From: Pseudoflavonifractor sp035562355
GTDB taxonomy: Bacteria > Bacillota > Clostridia > Oscillospirales > Oscillospiraceae
Length of the DNA: 6,227 nt
Direction: 5' to 3'
NCBI GenBank assembly: GCA_035562355.1
Contig: DATMXU010000098.1
Coordinates: 1-6,227 of the forward strand
Shown: piece after piece, positions 1-5,093 of the stretch
Position numbering within the stretch: position 1 is the stretch's first letter
How the letters are laid out: each line of letters begins with the position of its first letter
Program-made: the position numbers and the translations under genes
The notes under the pieces: generated by a model
Told to the model about the DNA's origin: nothing
What the model saw: only the letters and a program-made list of their open reading frames with translations
Database searches by the model: none

Positions 1-552
1 GGGGGGAACCTGGCGGTCTACGCCGCCGCCCACTGCGGGGAGGAGGTACAGAAAAAGCTACGGGCGGTCTATAATAACGACGGGCCCGGTTTCAGCGGCG
101 ATATGCTCTCCTCGCCGGAGTACCTGGCGGTCCGGGACAGGGTGCGCACCTTCGTGCCCCAGTCCTCTGTGGTGGGGATGCTGATGGACCACGAGGAGTC
201 CTACCAGGTGGTCCACAGCAAGGGCCTGGGCATTTTGCAGCACGACCTCTACTCGTGGGAGGTGATGGGGGGCGACTTCTGCCTGGTGGACACGGTGACC
301 GACGGCAGCCTTTTCATCAGCGCCAAGGTCAAGAGCTGGCTGGCCGCCATGGACAGCGCCCAGCGGGAGCAGACGGTGGACGCCCTCTTCGACGTACTCA
401 GCGCCACCAACGCCAAGACCACCGACGAGCTCTCGACCGACTGGCTCGGCAGCGCCGGGGCCGCGCTCTCCGAGCTCAAGAGCATGGAGCCGGGGAGCCG
501 CAGGATGCTCTTTGAACTGCTTAAGCTTCTGGTGGGGGTTGTCCGCGGGTAG
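1..552 (+). CDS. DUF2974/Mbeg1-like alpha/beta-hydrolase family protein, C-terminal part (5' truncated)
   Basis: The reading frame is open from the first base and ends at TAG 550-552, so 183 residues of the C-terminal part are visible. The first residues read GGNLAVYAAA. This is the tail of the lipase-like GHSKGGNLAVYAA nucleophile elbow typical of the DUF2974 (Mbeg1-like) family, so the predicted catalytic Ser lies about two codons outside the window. An NNDGPGF motif (visible residues 25-31), Asp63 (LMDHE) and His81 (QHDLYSWEV) follow. These last two are the best candidates for the rest of a Ser-Asp-His triad, by analogy with class 3 lipases. The final 90 residues look helical. The family is common in Firmicutes and its substrate is largely unknown; a lipase or esterase role is inference. 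No U-tract terminator follows. The gene appears unrelated in function to the stress genes downstream. Confidence 0.8.
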   Translation, partial: GGNLAVYAAAHCGEEVQKKLRAVYNNDGPGFSGDMLSSPEYLAVRDRVRTFVPQSSVVGMLMDHEESYQVVHSKGLGILQHDLYSWEVMGGDFCLVDTVTDGSLFISAKVKSWLAAMDSAQREQTVDALFDVLSATNAKTTDELSTDWLGSAGAALSELKSMEPGSRRMLFELLKLLVGVVRG

Positions 553-606
553 GCGCTCCCATAACGGAGCGACTCCCTCCGGCTATCCCGAACGCAGCTG
601 GTTTTA

Positions 607-640
607 TTGCATCTTCGAGTCCATCTGTGATAACATGTTA
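607..640 (+). promoter_or_regulatory. Candidate promoter of the Crp/Fnr gene with a 10-bp palindrome
   Basis: TTGCAT (607-612) could act as a -35 box and TAACAT (631-636) as a -10 box, with an 18-bp spacer. The -10 candidate lies inside the perfect 10-bp palindrome TAACATGTTA (631-640). The TAAC/GTTA arms match the core of the dyad upstream of hcp, although here they are 2 bp apart rather than 4. Autoregulation is possible but the boxes are weak matches. Confidence 0.3.
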
Positions 641-666
641 GAAAAATGGGAAAGACGAGGTGCCCC

Positions 667-1341
667 ATGCTGGAGTTGCTGAAAAAGAGTCCTCTCTTCG
701 CTTCGATGTCGGAGCGGGATATCGATTCGTGCCTGAACTGCAGCCGCGCGGAGATCGCACTCTACGGCAAGGAGGATTTTATCTTCCGTCAGAGCGACAC
801 GCCCCAGAAACTGCTGGTGCTCCTGGAGGGGGTGGTGGCGGTGGGAAACGACTCCAGCAGCGGGAAACGCAGCATCATCGCCACCTTTGGCCAGCCCGGC
901 GAGCTCTTCGGGGAGGTCTTCCTCTTTCTGGGCAAGGGCGAATACGACCACTACGCCCAGGCCCTGACCCCCGCTAAGGTCTTGCAGATCCCCAAAGAAT
1001 TTCTCTACCACACCTGCGGGGAGGACTGCGCCCACCACCAGACCATGATCTCCAACATGCTATCCATCCTGGCCCGAAAGGCCTACTTCTTAAATCAGCG
1101 GCTCCAGATCGTCTCCTGCGCCACCTTACGGCAGAAGATCGCCAAGGTGCTTTTGCAAAACCGCGCCGCCAACGGCAGAGTGAACCTGCCCATGAACCGG
1201 GAGGAGCTGGCCGACTTCCTCAACACCGCCCGCCCCTCCCTGTCCCGGGAGCTGATGCGGATGCAGGAGGAGGGCCTCATCACGGTGGACCGCCGTACCA
1301 TCCTGGTCCCTGACGGGGAGGCACTGCAGGATATCTTATAA
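667..1341 (+). CDS. Crp/Fnr-family transcriptional regulator (HcpR-like by position)
   Basis: This is a 224-aa protein with the usual two-domain Crp/Fnr layout. Residues about 10-115 form the cyclic-nucleotide-binding-type beta-barrel (LLVLLEGVVAVG at about 49-60, then GELFGE at 78-83). Residues about 125-150 form the long dimerisation helix. Residues about 151-215 form a winged helix-turn-helix with NREELADFL (177-185) and the recognition-helix signature RPSLSREL (189-196). The start at ATG 667 is preferred because GAGGTG (657-662) gives a well-spaced ribosome binding site. The in-frame ATG at 646 has the binding site inside its own coding region. Cysteines occur at 22, 25, 117, 121 and 151. 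They do not align with the N-terminal Fe-S cysteines of E. coli FNR, so the signal sensed cannot be read from the sequence. Its place just upstream of hcp suggests an HcpR-type regulator of nitrosative-stress genes. That role is inferred from context, while the family call is firm. Confidence 0.9.
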   Translation: MLELLKKSPLFASMSERDIDSCLNCSRAEIALYGKEDFIFRQSDTPQKLLVLLEGVVAVGNDSSSGKRSIIATFGQPGELFGEVFLFLGKGEYDHYAQALTPAKVLQIPKEFLYHTCGEDCAHHQTMISNMLSILARKAYFLNQRLQIVSCATLRQKIAKVLLQNRAANGRVNLPMNREELADFLNTARPSLSRELMRMQEEGLITVDRRTILVPDGEALQDIL

Positions 1342-1377
1342 TAGGTGGACGGGAGCAGACAAAATTCGTATTTTTTT

Positions 1378-1402
1378 ATTCTCGTAACCTCAGTTACGGA
1401 AT
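1378..1402 (+). promoter_or_regulatory. Probable Crp/Fnr-type operator upstream of hcp
   Basis: A perfect dyad CGTAAC (1383-1388), CTCA spacer, GTTACG (1393-1398) is flanked by a second matching pair, ATTC (1378-1381) and GAAT (1399-1402), offset by one base. Half-sites separated by 4 bp are the geometry used by Crp/Fnr dimers. It lies between a Crp/Fnr gene and hcp, and an AT-rich stretch (about 1360-1381) lies just upstream, as for a class II activator with an UP-like region. Identity of the binding protein is inferred. Confidence 0.6.
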
Positions 1403-1419
1403 TTCTCCGGTCCATCTGG

Positions 1420-1432
1420 TAGGATAGGCTCA
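1420..1432 (+). promoter_or_regulatory. Candidate -10 region of the hcp promoter
   Basis: TAGGAT (1420-1425) matches 4 of 6 bases of TATAAT. A start at about 1432 would place the centre of the upstream dyad (1390.5) at -41.5, the standard class II Crp/Fnr activator position. The bases at the -35 location (about 1397-1402) do not resemble TTGACA, which fits a promoter that depends on an activator. Confidence 0.35.
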
Positions 1433-1447
1433 TCCAACACGAGCCTA
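1425..1447 (+). repeat. Inverted repeat / leader hairpin before hcp
   Basis: TAGGCTC (1425-1431) and GAGCCTA (1441-1447) are perfect 7-bp arms around a 9-nt spacer. The repeat begins inside the proposed -10 box and ends ten bases before the AGGAGG ribosome binding site at 1457-1462. It could be a repressor operator over the transcription start or a stem in the 5' leader, and the sequence alone does not decide. Confidence 0.45.
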
Positions 1448-1471
1448 CACCAATTGAGGAGGAATTTTTCG

Positions 1472-3313
1472 ATGGAGCAGAACATGTTTTGTTATCAGTG
1501 CCAGGAGGCCGCGGGAGGCACGGGGTGCACCTACTCCGGCGTCTGCGGGAAAAAGCCTGAGGTAGCCGCCATGCAGGACCTGCTGGTCTATGTGACCCGT
1601 GGCCTCTCGGCCGTCACCACCCGGCTGCGCGCCGAGGGCAAGGCGGTCTCCGCCGACGTAAACCATATGGCCACACTCAACCTCTTTACCACCATCACCA
1701 ACGCCAACTTCGACGAGGATGCCATCGTGGCGCGTATCGTGGCCACACTGGACGTGAAACGTGAGCTGCTCTCCCAGGTATCCCAGCCCGACTCGCTGCC
1801 CGAGGCCGCCCACTGGTATACCGCCGACCGGTCCGAGTTCGCCGCCAAGGCCGCTCAAGTGGGCGTGCTCTCCACCGAGAACGAGGACGTGCGCAGCCTG
1901 CGCGAGCTCATTACTTATGGTCTGAAGGGCCTCTCCGCCTATAGCAAGCACGCCAACGTCCTCCTCAAGGACGACGGCGAGGTGGACGCCTTCCTTCAGC
2001 GCGCTCTGGCCGCCACCCTGGACGACTCCCTCACCGCGGACGAGTTGGTGGCCCTCACCCTGGAGACCGGCAAGTACGGCGTGAACGGCATGGCCCTGCT
2101 GGACGGCGCCAACACCGGCGCCTACGGCAACCCCGAGATCACCAAGGTCAACATCGGCGTGGGCTCCCGTCCCGGCATTCTGGTCTCAGGCCACGACCTG
2201 CGGGACTTTGAGATGCTCCTCAAGCAGACCGAGGGTACCGGCGTGGATATCTACACCCACTCCGAGATGCTGCCCGCCCACTACTATCCCGCCTTCAAGA
2301 AGTATGCCCATTTCGTGGGCAACTACGGCAACGCCTGGTGGAAGCAGAAGGAGGAGTTTGAGACCTTCAACGGCCCCATCCTCATGACCACCAACTGCAT
2401 CGTGCCTCCCCGCCCCAGCTACCAGGACCGGCTCTACACCACTGGCGCGGCGGGCTATCCCGGCTGCAAGCACATCCCCGGCGGCATCGGGGAGGAGAAG
2501 GACTTCTCCGCCATCATCGAGCACGCCAAGCGCTGCGCTCCCCCCACTGAGATCGAGAGCGGCGAGATCGTGGGCGGCTTTGCCCACAACCAGGTCCTTG
2601 CCCTGGCCGACGCCGTGGTCGGCGCCGTCAAGTCGGGCGCCATCAAGAAGTTTGTGGTCATGGCCGGCTGCGACGGCCGCATGAAGGACCGTAACTACTA
2701 CAGCGAGTTTGCCAAGGCCCTGCCGGGGGACACCGTCATTCTCACCGCGGGCTGCGCCAAGTACCGCTACAACAAGCTCGACCTGGGCGACATCGGCGGC
2801 ATCCCCCGCGTGCTGGACGCCGGCCAGTGCAACGACTCCTACTCCCTGGCCGTCATCGCCCTCAAGCTCAAGGAGGTCTTCGGTCTGGAGGACATCAACG
2901 AGCTGCCCATCATCTATAACATTGCCTGGTACGAGCAGAAGGCCGTCATCGTGCTGCTGGCCCTCCTCTACCTGGGCGTGAAGAACATCCACCTGGGGCC
3001 CACGCTCCCCGCCTTCCTCTCTCCCAACGTGGCCAAGGTGCTGGTGGAGAACTTCGGCATCGCCCCCATCGGCACCGTGGAGGACGACATGGCCCTCTTC
3101 TTCGGCGAGGGCGCCGGAAAGGCCGCCGTCACCGCCGATATGCTCATCGGCGAGATCCTGCGCCAGTACCCCGACACCGCCGACACCCTCATGGAGTGCG
3201 GGATGCACTGCCTGGGCTGCCCCTCCTCCCAAATGGAGTCCCTGTCCGACGCCTGCATGGTCCACGGCCTGGACGTGGAGAGCGTGCTGGAGCGGGTCAA
3301 CGCCTCCCTCTAA
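1472..3313 (+). CDS. hcp: Hybrid cluster protein (Hcp, prismane), class I, with C-terminal DUF1858-type CxxC domain
   Basis: The 613-aa product is a cytoplasmic Fe-S protein. The family has hydroxylamine reductase activity in vitro and is linked to NO reduction and nitrosative-stress defence. Cys7, Cys10, Cys19 and Cys25 give the C-x2-C-x8-C-x5-C spacing of class I (anaerobe-type) enzymes that bind a [4Fe-4S] cluster. Ligands of the 4Fe-2S-2O hybrid cluster are all present: His241 (SGHDL), Glu265 (HSEML), Cys309 (TNCIVPP), Cys400 (AGCDGR), Cys428 (AGCAKYR), Cys453 (GQCNDSY) and Glu488 (YEQKAV). The spacings within the His/Glu/Cys and the Cys/Cys/Cys/Glu groups match those of D. vulgaris Hcp. 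The core ends near 545. Residues about 553-613 add a DUF1858 / Hcp-associated redox-disulfide domain with CGMHCLGC (Cys576, 580, 583) and Cys595, which explains the length above the usual ~550 aa. The start is ATG 1472 with AGGAGG at 1457-1462. A TTG at 1454 would place the ribosome binding site inside the gene. A strong terminator follows. Confidence 0.97.
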   Translation: MEQNMFCYQCQEAAGGTGCTYSGVCGKKPEVAAMQDLLVYVTRGLSAVTTRLRAEGKAVSADVNHMATLNLFTTITNANFDEDAIVARIVATLDVKRELLSQVSQPDSLPEAAHWYTADRSEFAAKAAQVGVLSTENEDVRSLRELITYGLKGLSAYSKHANVLLKDDGEVDAFLQRALAATLDDSLTADELVALTLETGKYGVNGMALLDGANTGAYGNPEITKVNIGVGSRPGILVSGHDLRDFEMLLKQTEGTGVDIYTHSEMLPAHYYPAFKKYAHFVGNYGNAWWKQKEEFETFNGPILMTTNCIVPPRPSYQDRLYTTGAAGYPGCKHIPGGIGEEKDFSAIIEHAKRCAPPTEIESGEIVGGFAHNQVLALADAVVGAVKSGAIKKFVVMAGCDGRMKDRNYYSEFAKALPGDTVILTAGCAKYRYNKLDLGDIGGIPRVLDAGQCNDSYSLAVIALKLKEVFGLEDINELPIIYNIAWYEQKAVIVLLALLYLGVKNIHLGPTLPAFLSPNVAKVLVENFGIAPIGTVEDDMALFFGEGAGKAAVTADMLIGEILRQYPDTADTLMECGMHCLGCPSSQMESLSDACMVHGLDVESVLERVNASL

Positions 3314-3328
3314 TTCGATAGAAACCAC

Positions 3329-3365
3329 GAGGGGGCTATGGCCAAGGCCATAGCCCCCTCTTTTT
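3329..3365 (+). terminator. Intrinsic terminator after hcp
   Basis: A perfect 14-bp stem (3329-3342 pairing with 3347-3360, GAGGGGGCTATGGC and its complement) with a CAAG tetraloop is followed by five T (3361-3365). It starts 15 bp after the hcp stop and ends only 15 bp before the next ATG. Only the short, promoter-poor gap on either side of it separates the two genes, so readthrough may supply the downstream pair. Confidence 0.93.
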
Positions 3366-3380
3366 CAGAAAGGATATTCT

Positions 3381-3986
3381 ATGAGCGCGTTTTTAGGTCC
3401 GATCCACCACTGGCTCTACCATAAGATCCAGCTCCAGGAGGAGCTGGTCGGGGACATCCTGGACCTGGCGGTCCGGAGCGGCTGGGTTTTACCCTCCATC
3501 GAGGGACTGGACCCCACCGCTCCCAGCACTCTGCCTCCCCTGGAGAGCAGCGTTGACCTGGACAATATCCACGGCTGGCTCCAGGACCAGATCACTCTCT
3601 CCGAAACCAGGTACGCCCGGCTGGTCACCGAGCTTTTGAAGGCCGACCCCGCCCGGCGTTCCGCCCTGGAGGAGCTCGCCTGCTCCTTTGGTAAAAGGCA
3701 CGCCGTCCCTGCCGGGACCAGTGTGGAGGGGGCCTATCAGGTCTTCCAGGACAGCCTGCTGGACGGCATGCCCTGCGACCGCGTCAACCAGATTACAGAA
3801 CAGGGGGAGCACAGCCTCTCCTGGCGGCGGGCCCAATGCCTCCACAGCGTATTCTGGGATCAGGCGGGGGGCGACGCCGGGGTATACGATGTACTGCGCG
3901 AGCACATCATCGCCGGGATGTTGGCCGGGAGCGGCCTGGAATTTCAGACCAGCGAAGACGGAATCTTTACACTGAGGGAGGGGTAA
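3381..3986 (+). CDS. Unrecognised 201-aa protein with duplicated IHxWL motif, paired with hemerythrin gene
   Basis: ATG 3381 follows an AGAAAGGA ribosome binding site (3367-3374). I do not recognise the family. The protein looks soluble, with no signal peptide or membrane segment. It carries a clear internal duplication: residues 8-20 and 63-75 both fit I-H-x-W-L-x3-I-x-L-x-E, exactly 55 residues apart. They share Ile8/63, His9/64, Trp11/66, Leu12/67, Ile16/71, Leu18/73 and Glu20/75. Each copy offers a His and a Glu on what is probably a helix, so metal binding or a two-fold helical bundle is possible but unproven. Other candidate ligands are Cys101, Cys132, Cys153 and His10, 14, 107, 144, 155 and 175. 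The stop codon lies 3 bp before the hemerythrin ATG, and that gene's ribosome binding site overlaps its end, so the two are almost certainly co-transcribed. A role in the same stress response is inferred from context only. Confidence 0.85.
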   Translation: MSAFLGPIHHWLYHKIQLQEELVGDILDLAVRSGWVLPSIEGLDPTAPSTLPPLESSVDLDNIHGWLQDQITLSETRYARLVTELLKADPARRSALEELACSFGKRHAVPAGTSVEGAYQVFQDSLLDGMPCDRVNQITEQGEHSLSWRRAQCLHSVFWDQAGGDAGVYDVLREHIIAGMLAGSGLEFQTSEDGIFTLREG

Positions 3987-3989
3987 GCC

Positions 3990-4547
3990 ATGTACAGCGT
4001 TGAGCTCATGGTCGCCGAGCACGACAATATTTTAAAACTCCTGGACGTCATCCGCGCCGCCTGCTGCGGCGTCGTGGAGGGCAAGGAGATCGCAGACGGG
4101 GACTTCCGCAACATGATCGCCTTTGCCCGTAACTATGCAGACAAGCACCACCACGGCAAGGAGGAGCAGATCTTCTTCCGCGAGATGTCCGAGAAACTGG
4201 GTCCTGCCGGATATAACCTGGTCCAGCACGGGATGCTGGTGGAGCACGATCTGGGCCGCCTGCATATGTCCGAGCTGGAGAAGGCGCTGGACCGCTACAA
4301 GGAGGATCCAAGGACCATCGACAAGGTGACTATCCTGGCCGAGGCCATGGGGTACGCAGGTCTCCTCCAGCGCCACATCGACAAGGAAAATCAAGTGGTC
4401 TACCCCTTTGGGGAGCGGAACCTGCCCCAGGACATCCTGCGCCAAATCGACGAGGAGACCCAGACCTTCGAGCGCGCCGCCGCCGAGGCGGGCACCCAGG
4501 AGACCTACCTCAGCGTCCTGAGCGAGCTGGCAGAAAAATATCTCTGA
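3990..4547 (+). CDS. Hemerythrin-domain (HHE cation-binding) protein
   Basis: The 185-aa soluble protein has the di-iron ligand pattern of bacterial hemerythrin-like domains over residues 1-140. Visible ligands are His11 (AEHDNIL), His55 and Glu59 (HHHGKEEQIFF, the HxxxE on the second helix), His86 (VEHDLGR), and His129 and Glu133 (RHIDKENQVVYPF, the second HxxxE). That gives four His and two Glu. His53 and His54 extend the first cluster. Residues about 141-185 form an extra helical tail. Such proteins bind O2 or NO, or act in iron storage and Fe-S repair. ATG 3990 is preceded by GGGAGGGG overlapping the end of the upstream gene, so translation is likely coupled. Its place after hcp supports a part in NO or oxygen defence, but the exact reaction cannot be read from the sequence. 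A Cys25-Cys26 pair is also present. Confidence 0.92.
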   Translation: MYSVELMVAEHDNILKLLDVIRAACCGVVEGKEIADGDFRNMIAFARNYADKHHHGKEEQIFFREMSEKLGPAGYNLVQHGMLVEHDLGRLHMSELEKALDRYKEDPRTIDKVTILAEAMGYAGLLQRHIDKENQVVYPFGERNLPQDILRQIDEETQTFERAAAEAGTQETYLSVLSELAEKYL

Positions 4548-4554
4548 TTCAAAA

Positions 4555-4583
4555 ACGGCCCGGAGGAACTTCCTCCGGGCCGT
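4555..4583 (-). terminator. Hairpin at left end of the element; terminator-like on the minus strand
   Basis: A 14-bp stem (4555-4568 with 4570-4583) is preceded by AAAAA at 4551-4555. Read on the minus strand it therefore becomes a GC-rich stem followed by T5. On the plus strand there is no U-tract, so stopping the hemerythrin transcript would need another factor. It starts 8 bp after the hemerythrin stop codon. Confidence 0.45.
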
Positions 4584-4623
4584 AGCCTGTCAAAGAAGTC
4601 CTACGGGACCTCTTTGACAGGCT
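4584..4623. repeat. Hairpin 2 of the element
   Basis: AGCCTGTCAAAGA (4584-4596) pairs perfectly with TCTTTGACAGGCT (4611-4623). After one mismatch, four more pairs (4598-4601 with 4606-4609) close a TACG loop. TTTGACAGGCTG (4613-4624) is echoed as TTTGACAGTCTG at 4744-4755. Confidence 0.75.
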
Positions 4624-4627
4624 GCTA

Positions 4628-4663
4628 CACTTTTTGAAACACCGTAAAAAGTTTCAAAAAGTG
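4628..4663. repeat. Hairpin 3 of the element
   Basis: Perfect 13-bp arms, CACTTTTTGAAAC (4628-4640) and GTTTCAAAAAGTG (4651-4663), surround a 10-nt spacer. The module begins just after CTA, forming CTACAC, and the same CTACAC begins the next module. Confidence 0.75.
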
Positions 4664-4675
4664 GTTTTCCTACAC

Positions 4676-4706
4676 GTGAAAGGGAACCCTGACGGTTCCC
4701 TTTCAC
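4676..4706. repeat. Hairpin 4 of the element
   Basis: Perfect 13-bp arms, GTGAAAGGGAACC (4676-4688) and GGTTCCCTTTCAC (4694-4706), surround a CTGAC loop. No T-tract follows, so it is not an ordinary terminator. Confidence 0.75.
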
Positions 4707-4790
4707 ACTATCCCTCCCTCCGAGATGTTCCGCCCGGGTGTTTTTTGACAGTCTGAGGCCCGGAGGAAGTTCCTCCGGGCCGTTTCAGCG

Positions 4791-4820
4791 TCATAAAATG
4801 CCCCGGGTCTACGCATACTA
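4791..4820 (+). promoter_or_regulatory. Candidate forespore (sigma-G-like) promoter
   Basis: CATACTA (4814-4820) fully fits the B. subtilis sigma-G -10 pattern CATNHTA. TCATA (4791-4795), 18 bp upstream, matches 4 of 5 positions of its -35 pattern GYATR. It lies 24 bp before the ATG at 4845, a sensible distance. No good sigma-A promoter is visible here. Chance occurrence cannot be excluded. Confidence 0.35.
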
Positions 4821-4844
4821 GCCCCAAAGAAAGGGTGGTCAGGA

Positions 4845-5084
4845 ATGTCGAAGGAGAGCGCGTATTTTCAGATCGGCGACATTGCCGGGAAACACGACAC
4901 AAGAGATTTGAAACAGGAGCTGAGCGCCGTCCCCGGCGTGCTGTCGGTCAGCGTCAACGCGGAGAAGAACGCTCTGGCCGTGGACTACGACAACACAGGC
5001 GTGACCTGCGACCGGCTGGAAAAGCGGCTGGCCCAGCTTGGGTATCGGGTGGAGTCCTGCAAGACCGAAAACCATAGAATGTAG
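4845..5084 (+). CDS. Small HMA-fold-like protein lacking the CxxC metal motif
   Basis: The 79-aa product has the beta-alpha-beta-beta-alpha-beta pattern of heavy-metal-associated (HMA) domains. It shows AYFQIGDIAGK (6-16), a helix ending in PGV (30-32), strands VLSVSVN and ALAVDYDN, and a second helix ending in LGYRV. At the loop where HMA domains carry CxxC (about residues 15-18) it reads GKHD, so the classical Cu/Zn-binding pair is absent. The only cysteines are Cys55 and Cys72. It may bind a different ligand or act as a protein-interaction fold. ATG 4845 is preceded by AAAGGGTGG (about 4829-4837). The next gene starts 9 bp downstream, so the two probably share a transcript. There is no P-type ATPase or CsoR-like gene nearby to support a copper-chaperone role. 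Fold assignment is fairly sure; function is unknown. Confidence 0.8.
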   Translation: MSKESAYFQIGDIAGKHDTRDLKQELSAVPGVLSVSVNAEKNALAVDYDNTGVTCDRLEKRLAQLGYRVESCKTENHRM

Positions 5085-5093
5085 GTGAGACAT

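Larger units (their letters stand above)
4553..4785. mobile_element. MITE-like palindromic element with 44-bp terminal inverted repeats
   Basis: The left end (4553-4596) and the reverse complement of the right end (4742-4785) agree at 40 of 44 positions, including an unbroken 29-base match. Each end contains a near-perfect GC-rich hairpin built on GGCCCGGAGGAA and its complement. The single central base is C in the left copy and G in the right, so the copies are in inverted orientation. The 233-bp interior holds three further hairpins and no credible gene. No target-site duplication is evident in the immediate flanks. Size, long inverted ends and lack of coding content fit a non-autonomous MITE or compound REP-like repeat. 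No transposase family can be assigned. Confidence 0.6.

Noticed and set aside
552..606. Terminator after the hydrolase gene (CGGAG...CTCCG pairing)
   Set aside because: The arms are short and no T-tract follows.
646..666. Upstream ATG start for the Crp/Fnr gene
   Set aside because: The GAGGTG ribosome binding site lies inside this extension, and the start at 667 fits the family's N-terminus better.
249..1038. Minus-strand open frames opposite the hydrolase and Crp/Fnr genes
   Set aside because: They overlap well-supported plus-strand genes and show no domain or ribosome binding site.
667..1341. FNR-type [4Fe-4S] sensor reading of the regulator's cysteines
   Set aside because: Cys22/Cys25 lie in the first helix and strand region rather than the N-terminal extension, and the position equal to E. 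coli FNR Cys122 is Leu106. An FNR-like cluster is not supported.
1454..1471. TTG start for hcp
   Set aside because: It would put the AGGAGG ribosome binding site inside the coding region. ATG 1472 gives the expected Hcp N-terminus.
2186..3328. 380-codon open frame on the minus strand opposite hcp
   Set aside because: It lies wholly antisense to a certain gene with all catalytic residues. Its Gly/Val/Leu/Asp/His-rich content is the usual mirror of GC-rich codon bias, and it has no recognisable domain.
4553..4785. CRISPR array
   Set aside because: The repeats are palindromic and different from one another, with no regular spacer spacing and no cas genes.
4708..4902. 64-codon minus-strand frame across the right end of the repeat element
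   Set aside because: It is built from palindromic repeat DNA and the start of the HMA-like gene, with no protein-like composition.
4835..5077. 80-codon plus-strand frame overlapping the HMA-like gene
   Set aside because: An out-of-frame shadow with Arg/Gly-rich content. The other frame has the conserved fold.
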